Part shown: piece after piece, positions 32,191 through 43,690 of the stretch | Layout: every line of letters begins with the position of its first letter | How positions within the stretch are numbered: the first letter of the stretch is position 1 | Source of the DNA: Eutrema japonicum | Taxonomy: Eukaryota > Streptophyta > Magnoliopsida > Brassicales > Brassicaceae | Assembly: GCA_030161315.1 (NCBI GenBank) | Contig: BSQW01000013.1 | Span: 40,747,851 to 40,811,850, forward strand | Direction of reading: 5' to 3' | DNA: 64,000 nt | The notes under the pieces: generated by a model | What the model was told of the DNA's origin: nothing | Seen by the model: only the letters and a program-made list of their open reading frames with translations | Database searches by the model: none | Position numbers and translations under genes: made by a program

Positions 32191-34217
32191 TGTAACGTCC
32201 CCGAACAGCTCCCCGTGGCCGCCGGGCCGAGGGCTCCCCTCGAGAGAGATCTCCCGCGCACCGTGCGCACGCACACGCAGAGAGACGGGCCAGGTTCGCT
32301 ACGTAGCGGCTCCCGCGCGCCGGTGGGCCTGGGGTTCACGAACCGCCCGTCGTCCAATCAGCCCAATCCTCCCAACCCGAGAAGGTCGCAGACTCCCGGG
32401 ACTTCGGCCTAAGGCTATACAACCCGTACCTCGGCCTAGGGAGCCGTTGGTTCCATCCCGAGCCTGGCTATTACCTAACAGCCTGAAAAACAAGAAAGAA
32501 GCGTCATAATTAATCTACAATTACTTAGTGAGCCCGGGATCGCTACCATGCGACCTCGCATGACCTAATAATTATGCAAGCAAGCCTAGCAATCTTAACA
32601 TGCTTAAACTACGCAACCTAGCTTAATATTAACGATTATACAAAACTAGCATACTAACATGCAGCGTAACTAACAACCTATCAACATATTCACAAATAAT
32701 CCTAGTCACTCCTAGTGACTAGACTCAATCGTAGCATGCTACTACCGCCAATTCCTCATGGCAAATGGCGATTCCTGATTTCCCAAGGCAATGTCTCTCC
32801 TGCCATTAGACAGATAGTCTAAAATGGCTACATTCCTGTTAGTCCTCCCCGGGCCCTTTACTACACCGTCGTGCAGGTTCGACTGGATACTAGCCAGTTC
32901 GAACAATGGGACAATCAAGACATCGCCCTCACGATGGTAGACTCAAACATAGCATGTTTCTACCGCCAATTCCTCATGGCACATGGCGATTCCAAATTTC
33001 CCAAGGCAATGTCTCTCCTGCCACTAGACACAAAGTCTAAAATGGCTACATTCCTGTTAGTCATCCCTGGACCCTTTACTACACCGTCGTGCAAGTTCGA
33101 CAGGGTACTAGCTAGTTCGAACAATTGGACAATCAAAACATCGCCATCATCCTCACGTTAGTTAATTATGCAATAACCTCTCATTATCTGCATACCCTTA
33201 ACTAACCAATACAATAATATAACGAGTAAAATAAACGTCTCACTATGACAATACTACTCGAAATATTCACCAAGCAATACTAAGCAAGCATAAATTTAAC
33301 TACGCATAAATTTATGAACCTCAAACAGAATTTAAATAACCCTTAATTTAAATCATAATAATGTGCTGCCTCACATGACCGGAACTTACTCACCTTGATT
33401 CGGTTGAAAGCTTGGATCTGATCTTGCCTCAGCCCTTCCCACGTACTGCCCACACCCGGCTTAAGAGTTCGGAAACTAACCACCACGGTTCTAAAGAAAG
33501 GTTTTCTAGTGATTTTCGAAAAGAGAAATGGTGTGGAGTTTACAAATGACTAAGGTCCTATATATAGCCTTTTAGGTAAGCACGAGGTGGCCCCGGAGTA
33601 ACACCAGCATGGCAGATGTCCTGTGACTAAGCTTATATGTACTGCGACACATGCCCTCAACAATGACTAAGCTTATTCACCTTGCGACACATGCTTCCTT
33701 TCATGCACGGTGACACCTCCTACTTGCATGCATAGCAACACCTCGTGCTTGCATGCTACAGGTAATCCTTTGGCCGACACCTCGTACTTCCCTTGGTCTT
33801 ATCCACAAAAATCAAGCTTATCCACAACTTATGCTTATCCAACACTCGTTCTTATCCGTAGCCGCAATTGTTAACTTTTCCCGGTCCTATCCAAAAGCGG
33901 CTGGTCTACATAAATTACCCGAGTCTTTTCGAACCCATTGCTTACCGCATGTCCGCCGGCATCCACCGGAAAGGTTCTTTTGGTAAAACTAGAGTTCTGA
34001 GCCCTTAGCCTAATTTTTTGCGGACAATTTCCTTAAGGCGCCTCGACCAGACTTTCATCTTTTTGACCCTTAGACGACCGGGTTGGGCCCCATGGTTCAA
34101 TTACATGATCCGTCTGTAACAACCCTCTCGGCCTTCCCCCGGTACTTCTCGGCCAAATTGGTTTCCGTCTCGGCCAAATCCCTTGGCCGATTTCTAGCCG
34201 AGTCCCGGGAAATTACA
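32191..34217 (-). repeat. D' 5' LTR (2027 bp) with internal duplication
   Basis: TGTAAC and ATTACA ends on the + strand. A ~235-bp segment (CCGCCAATTCCTCATGGC...CAATCAAGACATCGCC) occurs twice, at about 32745-32935 and 32965-33160. Sense TATA CTATATATAG at 33558-33567 and CTTATCC repeats at 33797-33860. Confidence 0.7.
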
Positions 34218-34231
34218 ATCTACCCCAAACT
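34218..34231 (-). other. 14-bp PBS/PPT remnant between two LTRs
   Basis: In sense AGTTTGGGGTAGAT: the AGTTTGG start of a PBS region fused to the GGGGTAGAT end of a PPT. LTRs lie directly on both sides, so the whole interior was lost by a join within the shared GG run. Confidence 0.65.
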
Positions 34232-36065
34232 TGTAACGCCCCCGAACCGCTCTATGGCCAGGACACGCGCCTCAGCCACAAAGACGGGTCGGGATTGCTA
34301 CTTGATGAAGCACACAGATGGTCGGCCGAGGTTTTTGAAACGAATTCAATCACCCTGGCCATCCATACCGTGAGGCCATCCCACTCGAACATGGGTCCAG
34401 GCTTGCCAACCCTTGCCATGGCCGAGTGTTGGGGCGGTCCAGACTAGACCATAATCATTTAATAACAAGGCTCGAATATAAAACAACTTTATACCATATA
34501 TAATTATTATCGAGTCAATACATTACCAAAACAAATATAAGTCTTGGGAGTCTAACTCCAAAAAGCTACACTTACTTATCTTTGCAACCATATTTTACAA
34601 AAAGGCAAGCAAAAACCTACATTGGTTCCTAACGTCAAAGCTTCCCGCTAATTCCCTTTGTATGGGTTACATGTAACAAAAGACAGAATCATGAGTAATC
34701 TAGCATTACTCAGTTAGCCAGGGATCTCTACAATTATATCCCAAACCCAACCCCCAATCAGAAGCAAGGATAACTAATATCCATAAACAAAATAACATCA
34801 AGTTAAACGCAGCGGAAAAATAAACAATCAACACATTCATAACAATCCTAGTCACTCTAAGTAACTAGACTCAATCGTAGCATGCTACTACCGCCAATTC
34901 TTCATGGCAAATGGCGATTTCTCATTTCCCAAGGCAATGTCTCTCCTGCCATTAGACACAAAGTCTAAAATGGCTACATTCCTATTAGTCCTCCCCGGAC
35001 CTTTTACTACACCGTCGTGCATGTTCGACTGGGTACTAGCCAGTTCGAACAATTGGGACAATCAAAAGATCGCCCTCATCCTCACGTTAGTTAATTATGC
35101 AATAACCTCTCATTATCTGCATACCCTTAACTAACCAATACAATAATATAATGAGTAAAATAAACGTCTCACTATGACAATACTACTCGAAATATTCACC
35201 AAGCAATACTAAGCAAGCATAAATTTAACTACGAATAAATTTATAAACCTCAAACATAATTTAAATAACCCTTAATTTAAATCCTAATCATGTGTTGCCT
35301 CACATGACCGAAACTTACAGATTTTGGGATGAACGGTTTAAAGGTTCCCGAAAGCTTCCTCCGAGAATCCTAAGGCTCCAACGGTTTTCAACACTTTCTC
35401 TCTCTAAGGTTTTAGTGTTTTTCGAAAAGGGAAAGAATGAATCTAAGGTAGGATCCTAAGGCTTATATAGGGGTTTGGTTAAGAAAGAGGTGGAACGGCT
35501 AGTTCTAAGGCGGCGACATGTGTTCTGCCTAGGACACGAATCCCTCCCTAGCATCCTACACATTGACTCAAGTGTACCAAAACCTGACACCTCAGGCTTG
35601 CCATGCACTTGATCTTATCCATTTCCGTTCTTATCCACATTTCATGCTTATCCAAAACTCATGCTTATCCAAAACTCATTCTTATCCAAAACTTCATCCT
35701 TATCCGTAACCGCAATTGTTGACCATTCTCGGCCACAAACAAGAGCGGTTACCTAAGCTAGGGATGTGGCCACTTCTCAGCCACAAATAAAAGGTTGCTG
35801 CCTAATAGGTGATGTGGTCAATCCTTAGCCACATATTTCAAGTTTATCCGCGATTTATCTCGATCCGCGAATGTCTTGTTCCCACGGTGCATTGTTTCTG
35901 ATCCTTGGCCGCACTATCCTCCTCGACCCGCGGTTTTAGCCATCCTCGGCCAAAAGTTGCCCGTATGACCGTCGAGCAATTCCACTCGGCCCAAACATTT
36001 TCCTCTCGGCCAAAAATGCTTAACTCTTCCTGATTAAATTTTAGGTCGAGAGTAGGGTCATTACA
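34232..36065 (-). repeat. D2 3' LTR (1834 bp)
   Basis: Starts TGTAATGACCC, ends GGGCGTTACA. Sense TATATAAG at 35463-35470; GGATAAG repeats at about 35615-35710. Confidence 0.8.
35615..35710 (-). promoter_or_regulatory. GGATAAG repeat array in D2 LTR
   Basis: Six CTTATCC copies on the + strand, some as near-perfect 16-bp tandem units (TTATCCAAAACTCATG). Sense orientation places GGATAAG about 150-250 bp upstream of the TATA box. Confidence 0.55.
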
Positions 36066-36079
36066 TTCTCCCATCCTTA

Positions 36080-37551
36080 TTAGAATTCGTCCCGAATTCT
36101 AGTTGATTTAGACGGACTAGCCTGATCAGCATCCTCTTCTTCCTCTGTGAAGAACCCAGGATAGTTCTTACGAAACGCAGCTTCGTCTTCCCACGTAACC
36201 ACCTGGCGATTTTGTTTTCCCCAATATACTTGAATTTGAGGAATTACTTTATTCTTTGATGTTCGATCTCGCCTTTCGCCTATACTTAACGGTTCTTCTG
36301 GGTAAGTAAGGTTTGATCGCAATTCCTCAACCTCTTGCGTTTCCACTTCCTCAGGATCTCGTATATGCTTCCGCAGCATAGACACATGGAACACAGGGTG
36401 AAGATGCATGGTCTTGGGTAATGCTACTCGATAGGCCACCTCTCCAACCCTTGCAATTATTGCGAATGGTCCAATGTATCTGGTAGCAAGCTTCCAAGTT
36501 TTCCCAAAACGATCTCTTCCTTTTACTGTTGTGGCTTTGAGATATACCATATCTCCCACCGAAAATACAATTTCTCACCTTTTCTGATCTGCATACTTCT
36601 TCTGGCGATCTTGTGCCTTCTTCATGTTTTCCTTTACCACTTTGATCTTTTCTATTGTCTCATTGATAGCTTCTTGTCCCAATCTCTGTTCTCCCCATAC
36701 TTCCGTCCAGCACAATGGTGTTTGGCACGGTCTTCCATAAAGAGCTTCAAATGGAGCCATGCCAATACTAGCATGATAACTATTGTTGTAAGAGAATTTT
36801 ATCAATGGCATGTAATCCACCCATGCGGTTGACCAGTCTAGGACACCCATCCGAATCATATCCTCCAAAGTCCGGATGGTTCTCTCTGTCTGGCCATCTG
36901 TCTCTGGGTGATAAGCCGTACTCATAAAAACTTTGGTTCCCAAGGCTTGCTGCAGCTCCTTCCACAATGCTGCTGTGAACCTAGGGTCTCGATCTGATAT
37001 GATATTTGCCGATACACCATGAAGTGGCAAAATCTTACGCACATACAACTCAGCCAACTTTGACGTCTTGTCCTCGTCATGAATAGGCAATAAATGGGCC
37101 ACTTTGGTTAAGCGATCTACGATTACCCATATTGAATTCATCCTTCCCTTTGCCATTGGCATCCCAACAATGAAATCCATGGCTATGGATTCCCATTTCC
37201 AAAGTGGAATAGGCAAATTCCGTAATAGACCAGCTGGTACCTGATGTTCGGTCTTAACTTGTTGGCACGTTTGACATTGCGCCACCAATTATGCTATCGC
37301 TCGCTTCATTCCTGTCCAATGGTAATATCGCTTGATTTCCTTGTACATCTTGGAACTCCCAGGATGAATACTAAGTAAAGTGTGATGTGCTAACCTTAAA
37401 ATTTCCTTCCGTAGACCTTCTCTGTCAGGAACCGTAATTCTCTCATTAAGTAGCAAGGTTCCCTCCTCGGCTAAGTGATATCCACTAGCATTTCTGCCTC
37501 CTTGGATTCGTACCCCCTCTATAATTTTCTGTAAATTTACAAGGTTTTTGG
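36080..37551 (-). pseudogene. pol: pol fragment: integrase with chromodomain-like tail (D2)
   Basis: Order: HHCC zinc-binding region (LAHHTLLSIHPGS, then CQTCQQ), catalytic core with MDFIVGMP (first Asp), ISDRDPRF (second Asp) and YHPETDGQTE (Glu), a GPY/F-type segment (RYIGPFAIIARVGEVAYRVALP, residues shown in part), then a chromodomain-like end with QVVTWEDEAAFRKNYPGFF. Stops: TAA near 37290 and TGA at about 36560 after ADQKR. The same TGA is present in D4. The domain order is that of Ty3/gypsy chromoviruses (Tekay/Del-like). Confidence 0.85.
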
Positions 37552-37558
37552 AGTTACC

Positions 37559-39373
37559 TTAGAAGCTTTGGGATGAGGAAGAAGTCCCCATAGAAAGTGA
37601 CGGGTTGCTTGAGCAAGGTGAAGGAGATCTCATGGCTTTTATTTTTGCTACCTTCTCATCATGTGCCAATGAGTGGCTTGCCTCTCCGAGCATCACCATT
37701 TCTCCTCCATGGAGAGTGTGGCTCATGTCGAGACCACCTTCTTCTTCCTCTCGGGTTCGAGATGTGCTAGTTTTACCGTCCCTCTTGAGCTCCTTGATTG
37801 TCTTTCCCATGACTTTAACCGTCTTCTCCAACTTCTTAATTACCCTTGCCATCTTCCTCATGCTTTGGTCTTGCCACTTGCACCAACGTTGGAGGAGTCT
37901 CGATTGGTGGTGAGCATGGCGTAAGGCGGGGTTAGACATAACACCATCGAATGGATCAGAGTGATACCGCTCTCCACCATAGATGGCCGTGGAGGGTGAG
38001 TCTTCGGCCTCTTCATCATCGGAGTCAAGGACTTGCTCGGGGTGTGCACGAGTAGCGGTTTTGCTCTTCTTTTTTACCCTCATGCGGTAAGCATCAATTG
38101 GTGGGTCGTTGGTTCGGTTGTAGAAATAGTCCTTGGTTGGGTAAAAGAAGATGTTTCTCGGCTCATCAAGCTTTGTGATGACGATGTTAGGCAATAGGAC
38201 TTGCGTGTGAACGTCTTGTTGAGCTTAAGGTTATAGGCAAAATTGTCGTCTACCTTTCCCTTGAAGAATTTTGTCCGTGCAAGGTAGCTCTCATCTATCA
38301 ACTTCCATTCCTCATCAACCACCGTAAGCTTGATGCCTTTCGCCTTGAGAATGGGAGTGATGATCCAACCGATGGCTAATGCGGATTTCTTCGAATTAGT
38401 CTCCCAAGCCCAATTCATGTGAAAGAGCATTTACCTCACCAAGGTAGTGACAAAGGAAGGGGTCTTCTCATTGCCCATAAATTCATTTCCATTGCTTAGC
38501 GTCTTGAGCAGGGGTTTCACACCGAGGCCTAGCAATTCCATTTCCTCTTTGATAACCTTGTTAAACTCCACCTTAGTGTAGAATGTGCGGGTTAGTGCCA
38601 TTTGCACGTATTTGAGGGTCGGGTTCCGGATGCTAGAGCCTTTGGAAATGCCGGGATTGTAGACATCGGAAGCAATTGTTTCCCAAAAGTATTGGAGCTC
38701 ATGCTTCGGATAGTGGAAGTATGGTTCACCATAGGTACCTTCTTCTTTGAAACCAAAAATTTCACAAAGCTCATGAAAAGTGACCGGTAGGTCTTCTTAT
38801 TCACATCAAATCTGATTTCTCCAAAGCCGGTACTTACATTTGGACTCTTGTTCCCTATCCCATAGAATCGTGCTTCAAGGGTTGCAAGGAATTGACAAGT
38901 GAGGTCTTTGTGAGCTACTTCCTTCATCGTCATGAATTTCCCGAGACCCATGTTCTCGAACACAAGAGCAACATCTTCATATATGCCCATCTTCTCCAAA
39001 ACCACGAGTCCACGAATAGCCCTTGCTCGAACTTCATAGTCGAGAACTTCTCATAATATTCTTCAACCGTTGGCTCTCTCTCCGTCTCCTCTACCAAGGT
39101 GTCTTCTTCTTCCTCTTGCACAACGCTCTTCCTTTTAGCCTTAGCTTTGGATTTTGTTGCTAAAGCGAGCTTCTTTGCATTCCCCCTTGAGGTACTTTCC
39201 GCGGCCTCCTCGTTGCCTCGGGTGCTCTTAGTCACGGCCACTTGCTTGTTTTTGGGTTGAGCTTTAACCGCCTTTTTCTTCTTCTCATTGGCCTTGGCAC
39301 ATGCCTCTAGTGCTACCTCTCTCTTCCTTGATGGTAGGTTTGAAGTTGGAATTGGCTTGTTTGTTGTCTTCAT
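37559..39373 (-). pseudogene. ATHILA-ORF1-like protein of element E, frameshifted
   Basis: ATG 39373 (MKTTNKPIPTSNLPSRKREV). The N-terminus is Lys-rich (NEKKKKAVK, KSKAKAKRKS), then acidic (EEEEDTLVEE). The conserved block has FENMGLGKFMTMKEV, LTCQFLATLEA and EIRFDVNKKTY, parallel to IKKIGLG, QFLATV and GVRYRLP in the family A second frame. The C-terminal part has a coiled-coil-like segment (MRKMARVIKKLEKTVKVMGK) and a Ser-rich end. At least two or three frame changes (near 39000, 38600-38430 and 38190) break it. The block supports relation to the ATHILA ORF-1 family; the function is unknown. Confidence 0.6.
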
Positions 39374-40069
39374 GGTACCTATATTGTCTCAAAGAGTATA
39401 TATGTTTCAAGAAATGAAGACACAACCTTTTTGTTGTTTTAAGCAAAGGCATATATGAGACAAAAAAGGAGGATGTTCAATTAGCAAAAAGATCCTCCAT
39501 TTCCCATAAGCAACAACAAAGTTTCCATCTTTATGCTTCAAGAATCCATTCAAATTTCAAATTTTGAAACTTTTAAGCACAAACACCAAAAGTGAGGTTC
39601 TAGGCTAAAAAATTCAAAATTTTCTCAAAGCAAGACAAATAAGCCCATGAACTACCTATCCTAACCATGTTCGAGCCTAAACCCAAGGTATCTATGCAAG
39701 TGAAATCATTTCCCAAACAAATCCATGAAATTTCCATTTATGAGCAAGTTCTTGATATTTTTCATGAAAACTATGAATGAAATACCTTGAGGATGCAGAC
39801 CTTAAATGAAAAAGGGTTAGTAGATCCAGAAAGAGAATGAAAAATCCGGAATTTAGCAATTTGAATCACAATTTTTGGTTGAGAATTGAGAGAGATATGA
39901 GCTTGAGAAGTTTTTGGTAGAGGAGATAACCATTGTTGTGAATTTAGTGGAGAAGAAAGCTTACCTTGGTGGGTGGGTCGACTTACCTGGGTCAAGGGAG
40001 CGGGCGGACCACTGGATAACAGATCCAGTCAACAGAATTCAAATTTGGTCAAAAAAAATTGAATTATGG
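39374..40069 (-). other. Element E leader
   Basis: AT-rich non-coding sequence upstream of the E start codon, with GGGTCGACTTACC and TGACCAAATTTGAATTC-like stretches. I see no gene. Confidence 0.5.
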
Positions 40070-40459
40070 TCGATGCTTCTGGTCGATATGGAGGGTCGAT
40101 ACTGAGGGGATTTTTTTCAACGTCGATCGGCTCCTTTCCCCATAGCCGGATGCAACTGGTCGATGCTAACAATCTTTTCCCCCTGATGTAGCATCGATCA
40201 GTCCCCTTTTCCACTGCCGGATGCAACTGGTCGATGTTGAGGAAAATATTTCTGGGGAATATTTTCTTCCCGGGGAACATTTCCTTCCCGGGGAACATTT
40301 TCTTCCCAGGGAACTTTTTCTTCCCGGGGAACCTATTCTTTTCCCTCGGACATCGTTTTCCCTCGAACATCATTTTCCCTCGAACATCGTTTTCCTTCGA
40401 ACATCGTTTTCCCTCGAACATCGTTTTCCCTCGAACATCGTTTTCCCTCGAACATCGAT
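40070..40459. repeat. Compound palindrome arrays in element E
   Basis: Three blocks. TCGATG/TCGATA motifs (40070-40235, about six). TTCCCGGGGAAC units at ~18-bp period (about 40252-40340, five copies). A 16- to 18-bp unit CCCTCGAACATCGTTTTC (about 40340-40459, about seven copies). All are CpG-bearing, the first two centred on self-complementary cores. Confidence 0.8.
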
Positions 40460-40776
40460 TTAAATGAAATTTTAAATTAAAAATTTCATTTAAAATTTAA
40501 AATTTAATTAACTTTTTAAGTAATTATTTTAAATCACTATTTAAAGAAGTTTGGGTCGGACCGGGTCAACCCGGAACAAACCGGGTTTTGACTCGGTCAA
40601 GTATTTGATACGTCTTCAGTGAATCGGTCATAAATCCTGTACCTGACATCCGAATGACCTGAATCAAACTCGTGTAGACATCTAAGTCGTCCCTCTACAA
40701 CTCTTATGAAGACCGTTTGAGTTGATTCATAACGCAAGGCCTTTGTTTTGCCGGTTCTTTGGACGGTGTCATTTAC
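40460..40776 (-). repeat. Family B-like LTR segment
   Basis: AT-rich inverted-repeat-like stretch (40457-40530), then GGGTCGGACCGGGTCAACCC and GATACGTCTTCAGT blocks matching B1 14285-14380 in antisense. Confidence 0.6.
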
Positions 40777-41340
40777 TCGTTGAGTGTAGGTCATGTAGAC
40801 CCACGAACTCTTCCACAATTCAAACACATCACGACAAACGCAAGTCACAAGCTAAACCATCCAGCACAGCATGTCCGAAGACAACTCAAAGACATAGAAT
40901 GACCCCTAGACGTATGTGCCAACACTCGCCACCGGCCGCACTGGGAACCACGATGTGTTCGACACCCCTGGGACATAAGCATCTCCGTCTTGGCATCAAT
41001 ATACCAATCCCTGTATCATCCGCCACCAGCCTCACTGGGAACCACGGTATGACACCCTTAGCAATACCCGCTACCAGCCGCACTGGGAACCACGGTCTGT
41101 CACTCATCCTGGATCCATGGTCAGCCATACGCCTCCCAGGTCCATCAAACATCACTGGGTCATCCGAGAAGGCACCCGCGGCTTAACAGCCTAACAAACC
41201 CTTTTCCCCTTGGCATATGCCCACACATATAATATCCCCAAACGATATCTTTCACACACGCATTCAACCGTATTCTGTTTAACCACCTACACGTATAAGT
41301 GTTTACGAACATCACCAAAACCACAAATCATATCTACTGA

Positions 41341-41342
41341 TA

Positions 41343-41389
<47 letters not shown>

Positions 41390-41402
41390 ATATATATACA
41401 TA
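41341..41402. repeat. (TA)n microsatellite
   Basis: About 60 bp of TA dinucleotides with two GTATG interruptions near the right end. Confidence 0.9.
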
Positions 41403-42067
41403 ATATTATCAAACGTCAAACAACTACGCGTAGACTTATTACTACACGTATGATGCACAGTTTAACAAGTGACTACTCGTCACGACACGACACGAATGAA
41501 GAATAGAGAGAGTTCACGACCGGTCCTCACCTTTGCCACTTGAAGAAGAAGAAAACATAATTTCTTTTTGGACAGATATGCTGTCTAGAGTTAACAACAC
41601 ATTTTTCAATGCAACTAATGCTCAAAACGGTTCTCCTTCAACCGAGAGCCAGTTATATGAGTCCTGAACATCCCTGCAAATTTTTGGGTCAAATGGACCA
41701 AAAATTAACTCGATCGGTTCACTGTAGAACCCGAAGTTCTATTTCTCTCTTCTCTAGTCGCAGATTCGCACTACACATATCAGGCTAATTTTCAGATCCA
41801 TCAAATCAGTTTTGCCCATCCGTTTCTATTCCTTACTGAAACTTAGAACGCTACGAACTTTGTCTTCCTGGAAAGATGAGACTCGGGGCTTTCCATGGAT
41901 AGGTAGATCGTCGCCTGAGTCCACACAGATCGCCGGGAAATCGTCTCTCAAGGTGGCGGCAGCAGCAACTCAGTTTCATGGTGGCGACTAGGGTTCACGG
42001 GTAAGGAACAAAACGACCATGGCTTCGCCCCGCCTCTCAACCTTGCCTCTTCTCTCAGCTTTCTCTC

Positions 42068-42079
42068 TTTTTTATAGAG
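42068..42079 (-). promoter_or_regulatory. TATA box in F LTR
   Basis: The sense strand reads CTCTATAAAAAA, 100 bp downstream of the LTR start region and upstream of a C/T-rich stretch. Confidence 0.45.
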
Positions 42080-42282
42080 AAAAGAGGTGGGGATCCCTAG
42101 GTTTTAAAAATGGGCTTACATGCTTACGGGCTTAATGATAACAAATTTAAAACGGCCCGTACATCGGGTCCAGGATGTTACAATTCTCCCTCACTTGAAA
42201 TCAATTCGTCCTCGAATTCGCGATTAGTTCTCCCCCAATTGGTTTACGACCAACACAGATGATCCTTCTCCTAGGTACTATG

Positions 42283-42775
42283 TTCCTTTGTCAGATACGA
42301 ATGAGGAATCAAGCTCTATGGATACTAACCACATTAATGAAGTGCAAAAATTTGGCTCAGGCTTTAAGGAACTTTGCTGGAAACATGAGTGTCTTCTAGT
42401 TAACTGGTCAGCATTTGTATTTTTCTTTAGTCGATCTAGAACTGATTCTGTAACAATGGTCACTTAGAAGCAAGGTCAGATCAATAGGTTCAAGAAAAAG
42501 ATCACAGTCTCCAACAAAGTTTTGACTCAATAAAACAACGAATGACTCAAAAGCGGACTGACTCTAAGAAAAACAAAAACAAAGTCAGCGACTACCTCCC
42601 CCAGACTTGAACAACACTGTCCCCAGTGTTATCTAGCCTAGAGTTGGTGAAAGAAAACAAATGGATCAAATGGAAATATGAGAAACAAGAAGTTACAGTG
42701 CTGGAACATCGAGTATCGACCGACACACAACTTGGTATCGGGCGATACTAGGCTTAAATCGATGCGATGTTCTCT
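42283..42775 (-). other. A5 3' region, truncated
   Basis: Conserved 3' block, PPT1 antisense at about 42596-42610, AACACTG/CAGTGTT repeat, cassette 42713-42748. No gene. Confidence 0.7.
42713..42748. repeat. Palindrome cassette (A5, after second frame)
   Basis: GTATCGACCGACAC and GTATCGGGCGATAC, 22 bp apart, partly degraded. Confidence 0.75.
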
Positions 42776-42937
42776 TCATTCGCGTAGGGTATCGTGTCCT
42801 AGGTAACCCATTACCAAACCTCTCCGCCAATGCATACCGTCCCAGATTTTTGCACGTTGACCCAAACTGAAATCTCTGGTTGGTGGGTTTGAGTTCGATG
42901 CGTCGGAAGTTCGGGCTCTCTTTGATATGGATGTGAT
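42776..42937 (-). pseudogene. A5 second frame, N-terminal remnant
   Basis: Reads SISKRARTSDASNSNPPT and RAKIWDGMHW, matching the first ~55 codons of the A1/A3 frame. The start ATG is ATC here and everything after about codon 54 is deleted. Confidence 0.7.
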
Positions 42938-43690
42938 CTGCAAGCAAAGACATAAAAACACAGCATAAATCCAATATCTCTCTCAAACACAGCAATCTCG
43001 GTCAAGTGAAACGGTCAGTGTAATCCCGAGAGAACACAATCCCGAGAGTTCCAAAAGTGTAATCCAAGGGCAATTAGGTGTAATGCAAGATTCGACTAGG
43101 CCTATAACACACTAATCAGGTGGTAATCGTCCAGCAAAACAAGTTCTAGAAGCCTAAAAGTCGAAAATCGAACCTTAGGTCACGGATTGAAAAGATGAGA
43201 ATTCGTGATTCATACCTTGTAGATCGTAAAAATGAACGAGAGAATGAGATAGAGGATGAAAATCCAAGCAGAATATGCACAAAAATCACTCAAATCCGTT
43301 GAAAAAAGAAGATTTGCGATTTTGAGAGAGGGTTGCGGTTTCGGTATCGAGCGATGGAGGATGTGGGAAAAAGGGAAAAACCGTAGGGTTTATAGGAAAC
43401 TTACCTGCGCGTGGAGTATAGAGCGATACCAGTGGGTGTCGATCGATATTTAGTGTATGGAATGACTTCCTTGCCACACAAAGATTGGTCCAGATTGTGT
43501 ATGTTAAATTACGGGTATCGACCGATACCAGGTGGTATCAATCGATACGGGACCTTCGAATCTGATTCACGTGACACAACGAAACACAAAACAAAACTAG
43601 AAAAATAAAAGACTCGTATGTACAGACTTACCAGTGGGTTGCCTCCCACTCAGCACTTGTTTAACGTCACGAGCTTAACTTTACGGACGA
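42938..43690 (-). other. A5 leader between gag-protease and second frame
   Basis: Antisense leader with cassettes 43416-43449 and 43515-43548 and the hairpin at 43634-43649, collinear with 389-1170. No gene. Confidence 0.7.
43416..43548. repeat. Two palindrome cassettes (A5 leader)
   Basis: 43416/43436 (GTATAGAGCGATAC, degraded) and 43515/43535 (GTATCGACCGATAC with GTATCAATCGATAC), both 20 bp apart. Confidence 0.8.

Larger units (their letters stand above)
31333..34217 (-). mobile_element. D' gypsy element 2: two LTRs and a 365-bp interior
   Basis: Antisense. 5' LTR 32191-34217 (TGTAAT...CGTTACA), initiator-Met PBS 32175-32186, interior 31826-32190 ending in an antisense PPT (TTCTACCCCCCTT), start of 3' LTR 31333-31825 cut by B3. 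The interior has no coding sequence, so the element resembles a TRIM/LARD-type non-autonomous derivative. Confidence 0.7.
34232..37551 (-). mobile_element. Family D chromovirus copy D2 (integrase and 3' LTR)
   Basis: Antisense. Integrase frame 36080-37551, PPT 36066-36079, LTR 34232-36065. Upstream pol is replaced by element E at 37551. D4 (50740-53799) is a close plus-strand copy with the same truncation side. Confidence 0.8.
37552..40776 (-). mobile_element. Element E, ATHILA-ORF1-like, with family B-like LTR part
   Basis: Antisense. LTR/UTR 40460-40776 (GGGTTGACCCGGTCCGACCC block shared with B1 at about 14350), repeat arrays 40070-40459, leader 39374-40069, protein 37559-39373. The protein stop lies 7 bp from D2 pol sequence. 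The sharing with B1 suggests E is the coding interior of a family B relative. Confidence 0.55.
40777..42282 (-). mobile_element. Family F gypsy LTR and start of interior
   Basis: Antisense LTR starting TGTAACATCCTGGACC at about 42181 with PPT TTCAAGTGAGGGAGAA just before it (42182-42197), and ~85 bp of interior to the A5 junction at 42283. Inside are three copies of CACTGGGAACCACG (about 40938, 41032, 41082) and a (TA)n tract. No coding sequence. The LTR 3' end was not found. Confidence 0.6.

Noticed and set aside
40221..40467. Repetitive FPGN/FPRTS-type protein
   Set aside because: Product of the DNA repeat arrays, open in more than one frame on both strands.
40886..41186. Overlapping frames with repeated Trp/Gly or Thr/Gly motifs in F LTR
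   Set aside because: They follow three copies of CACTGGGAACCACG inside an LTR; no protein similarity recognised.
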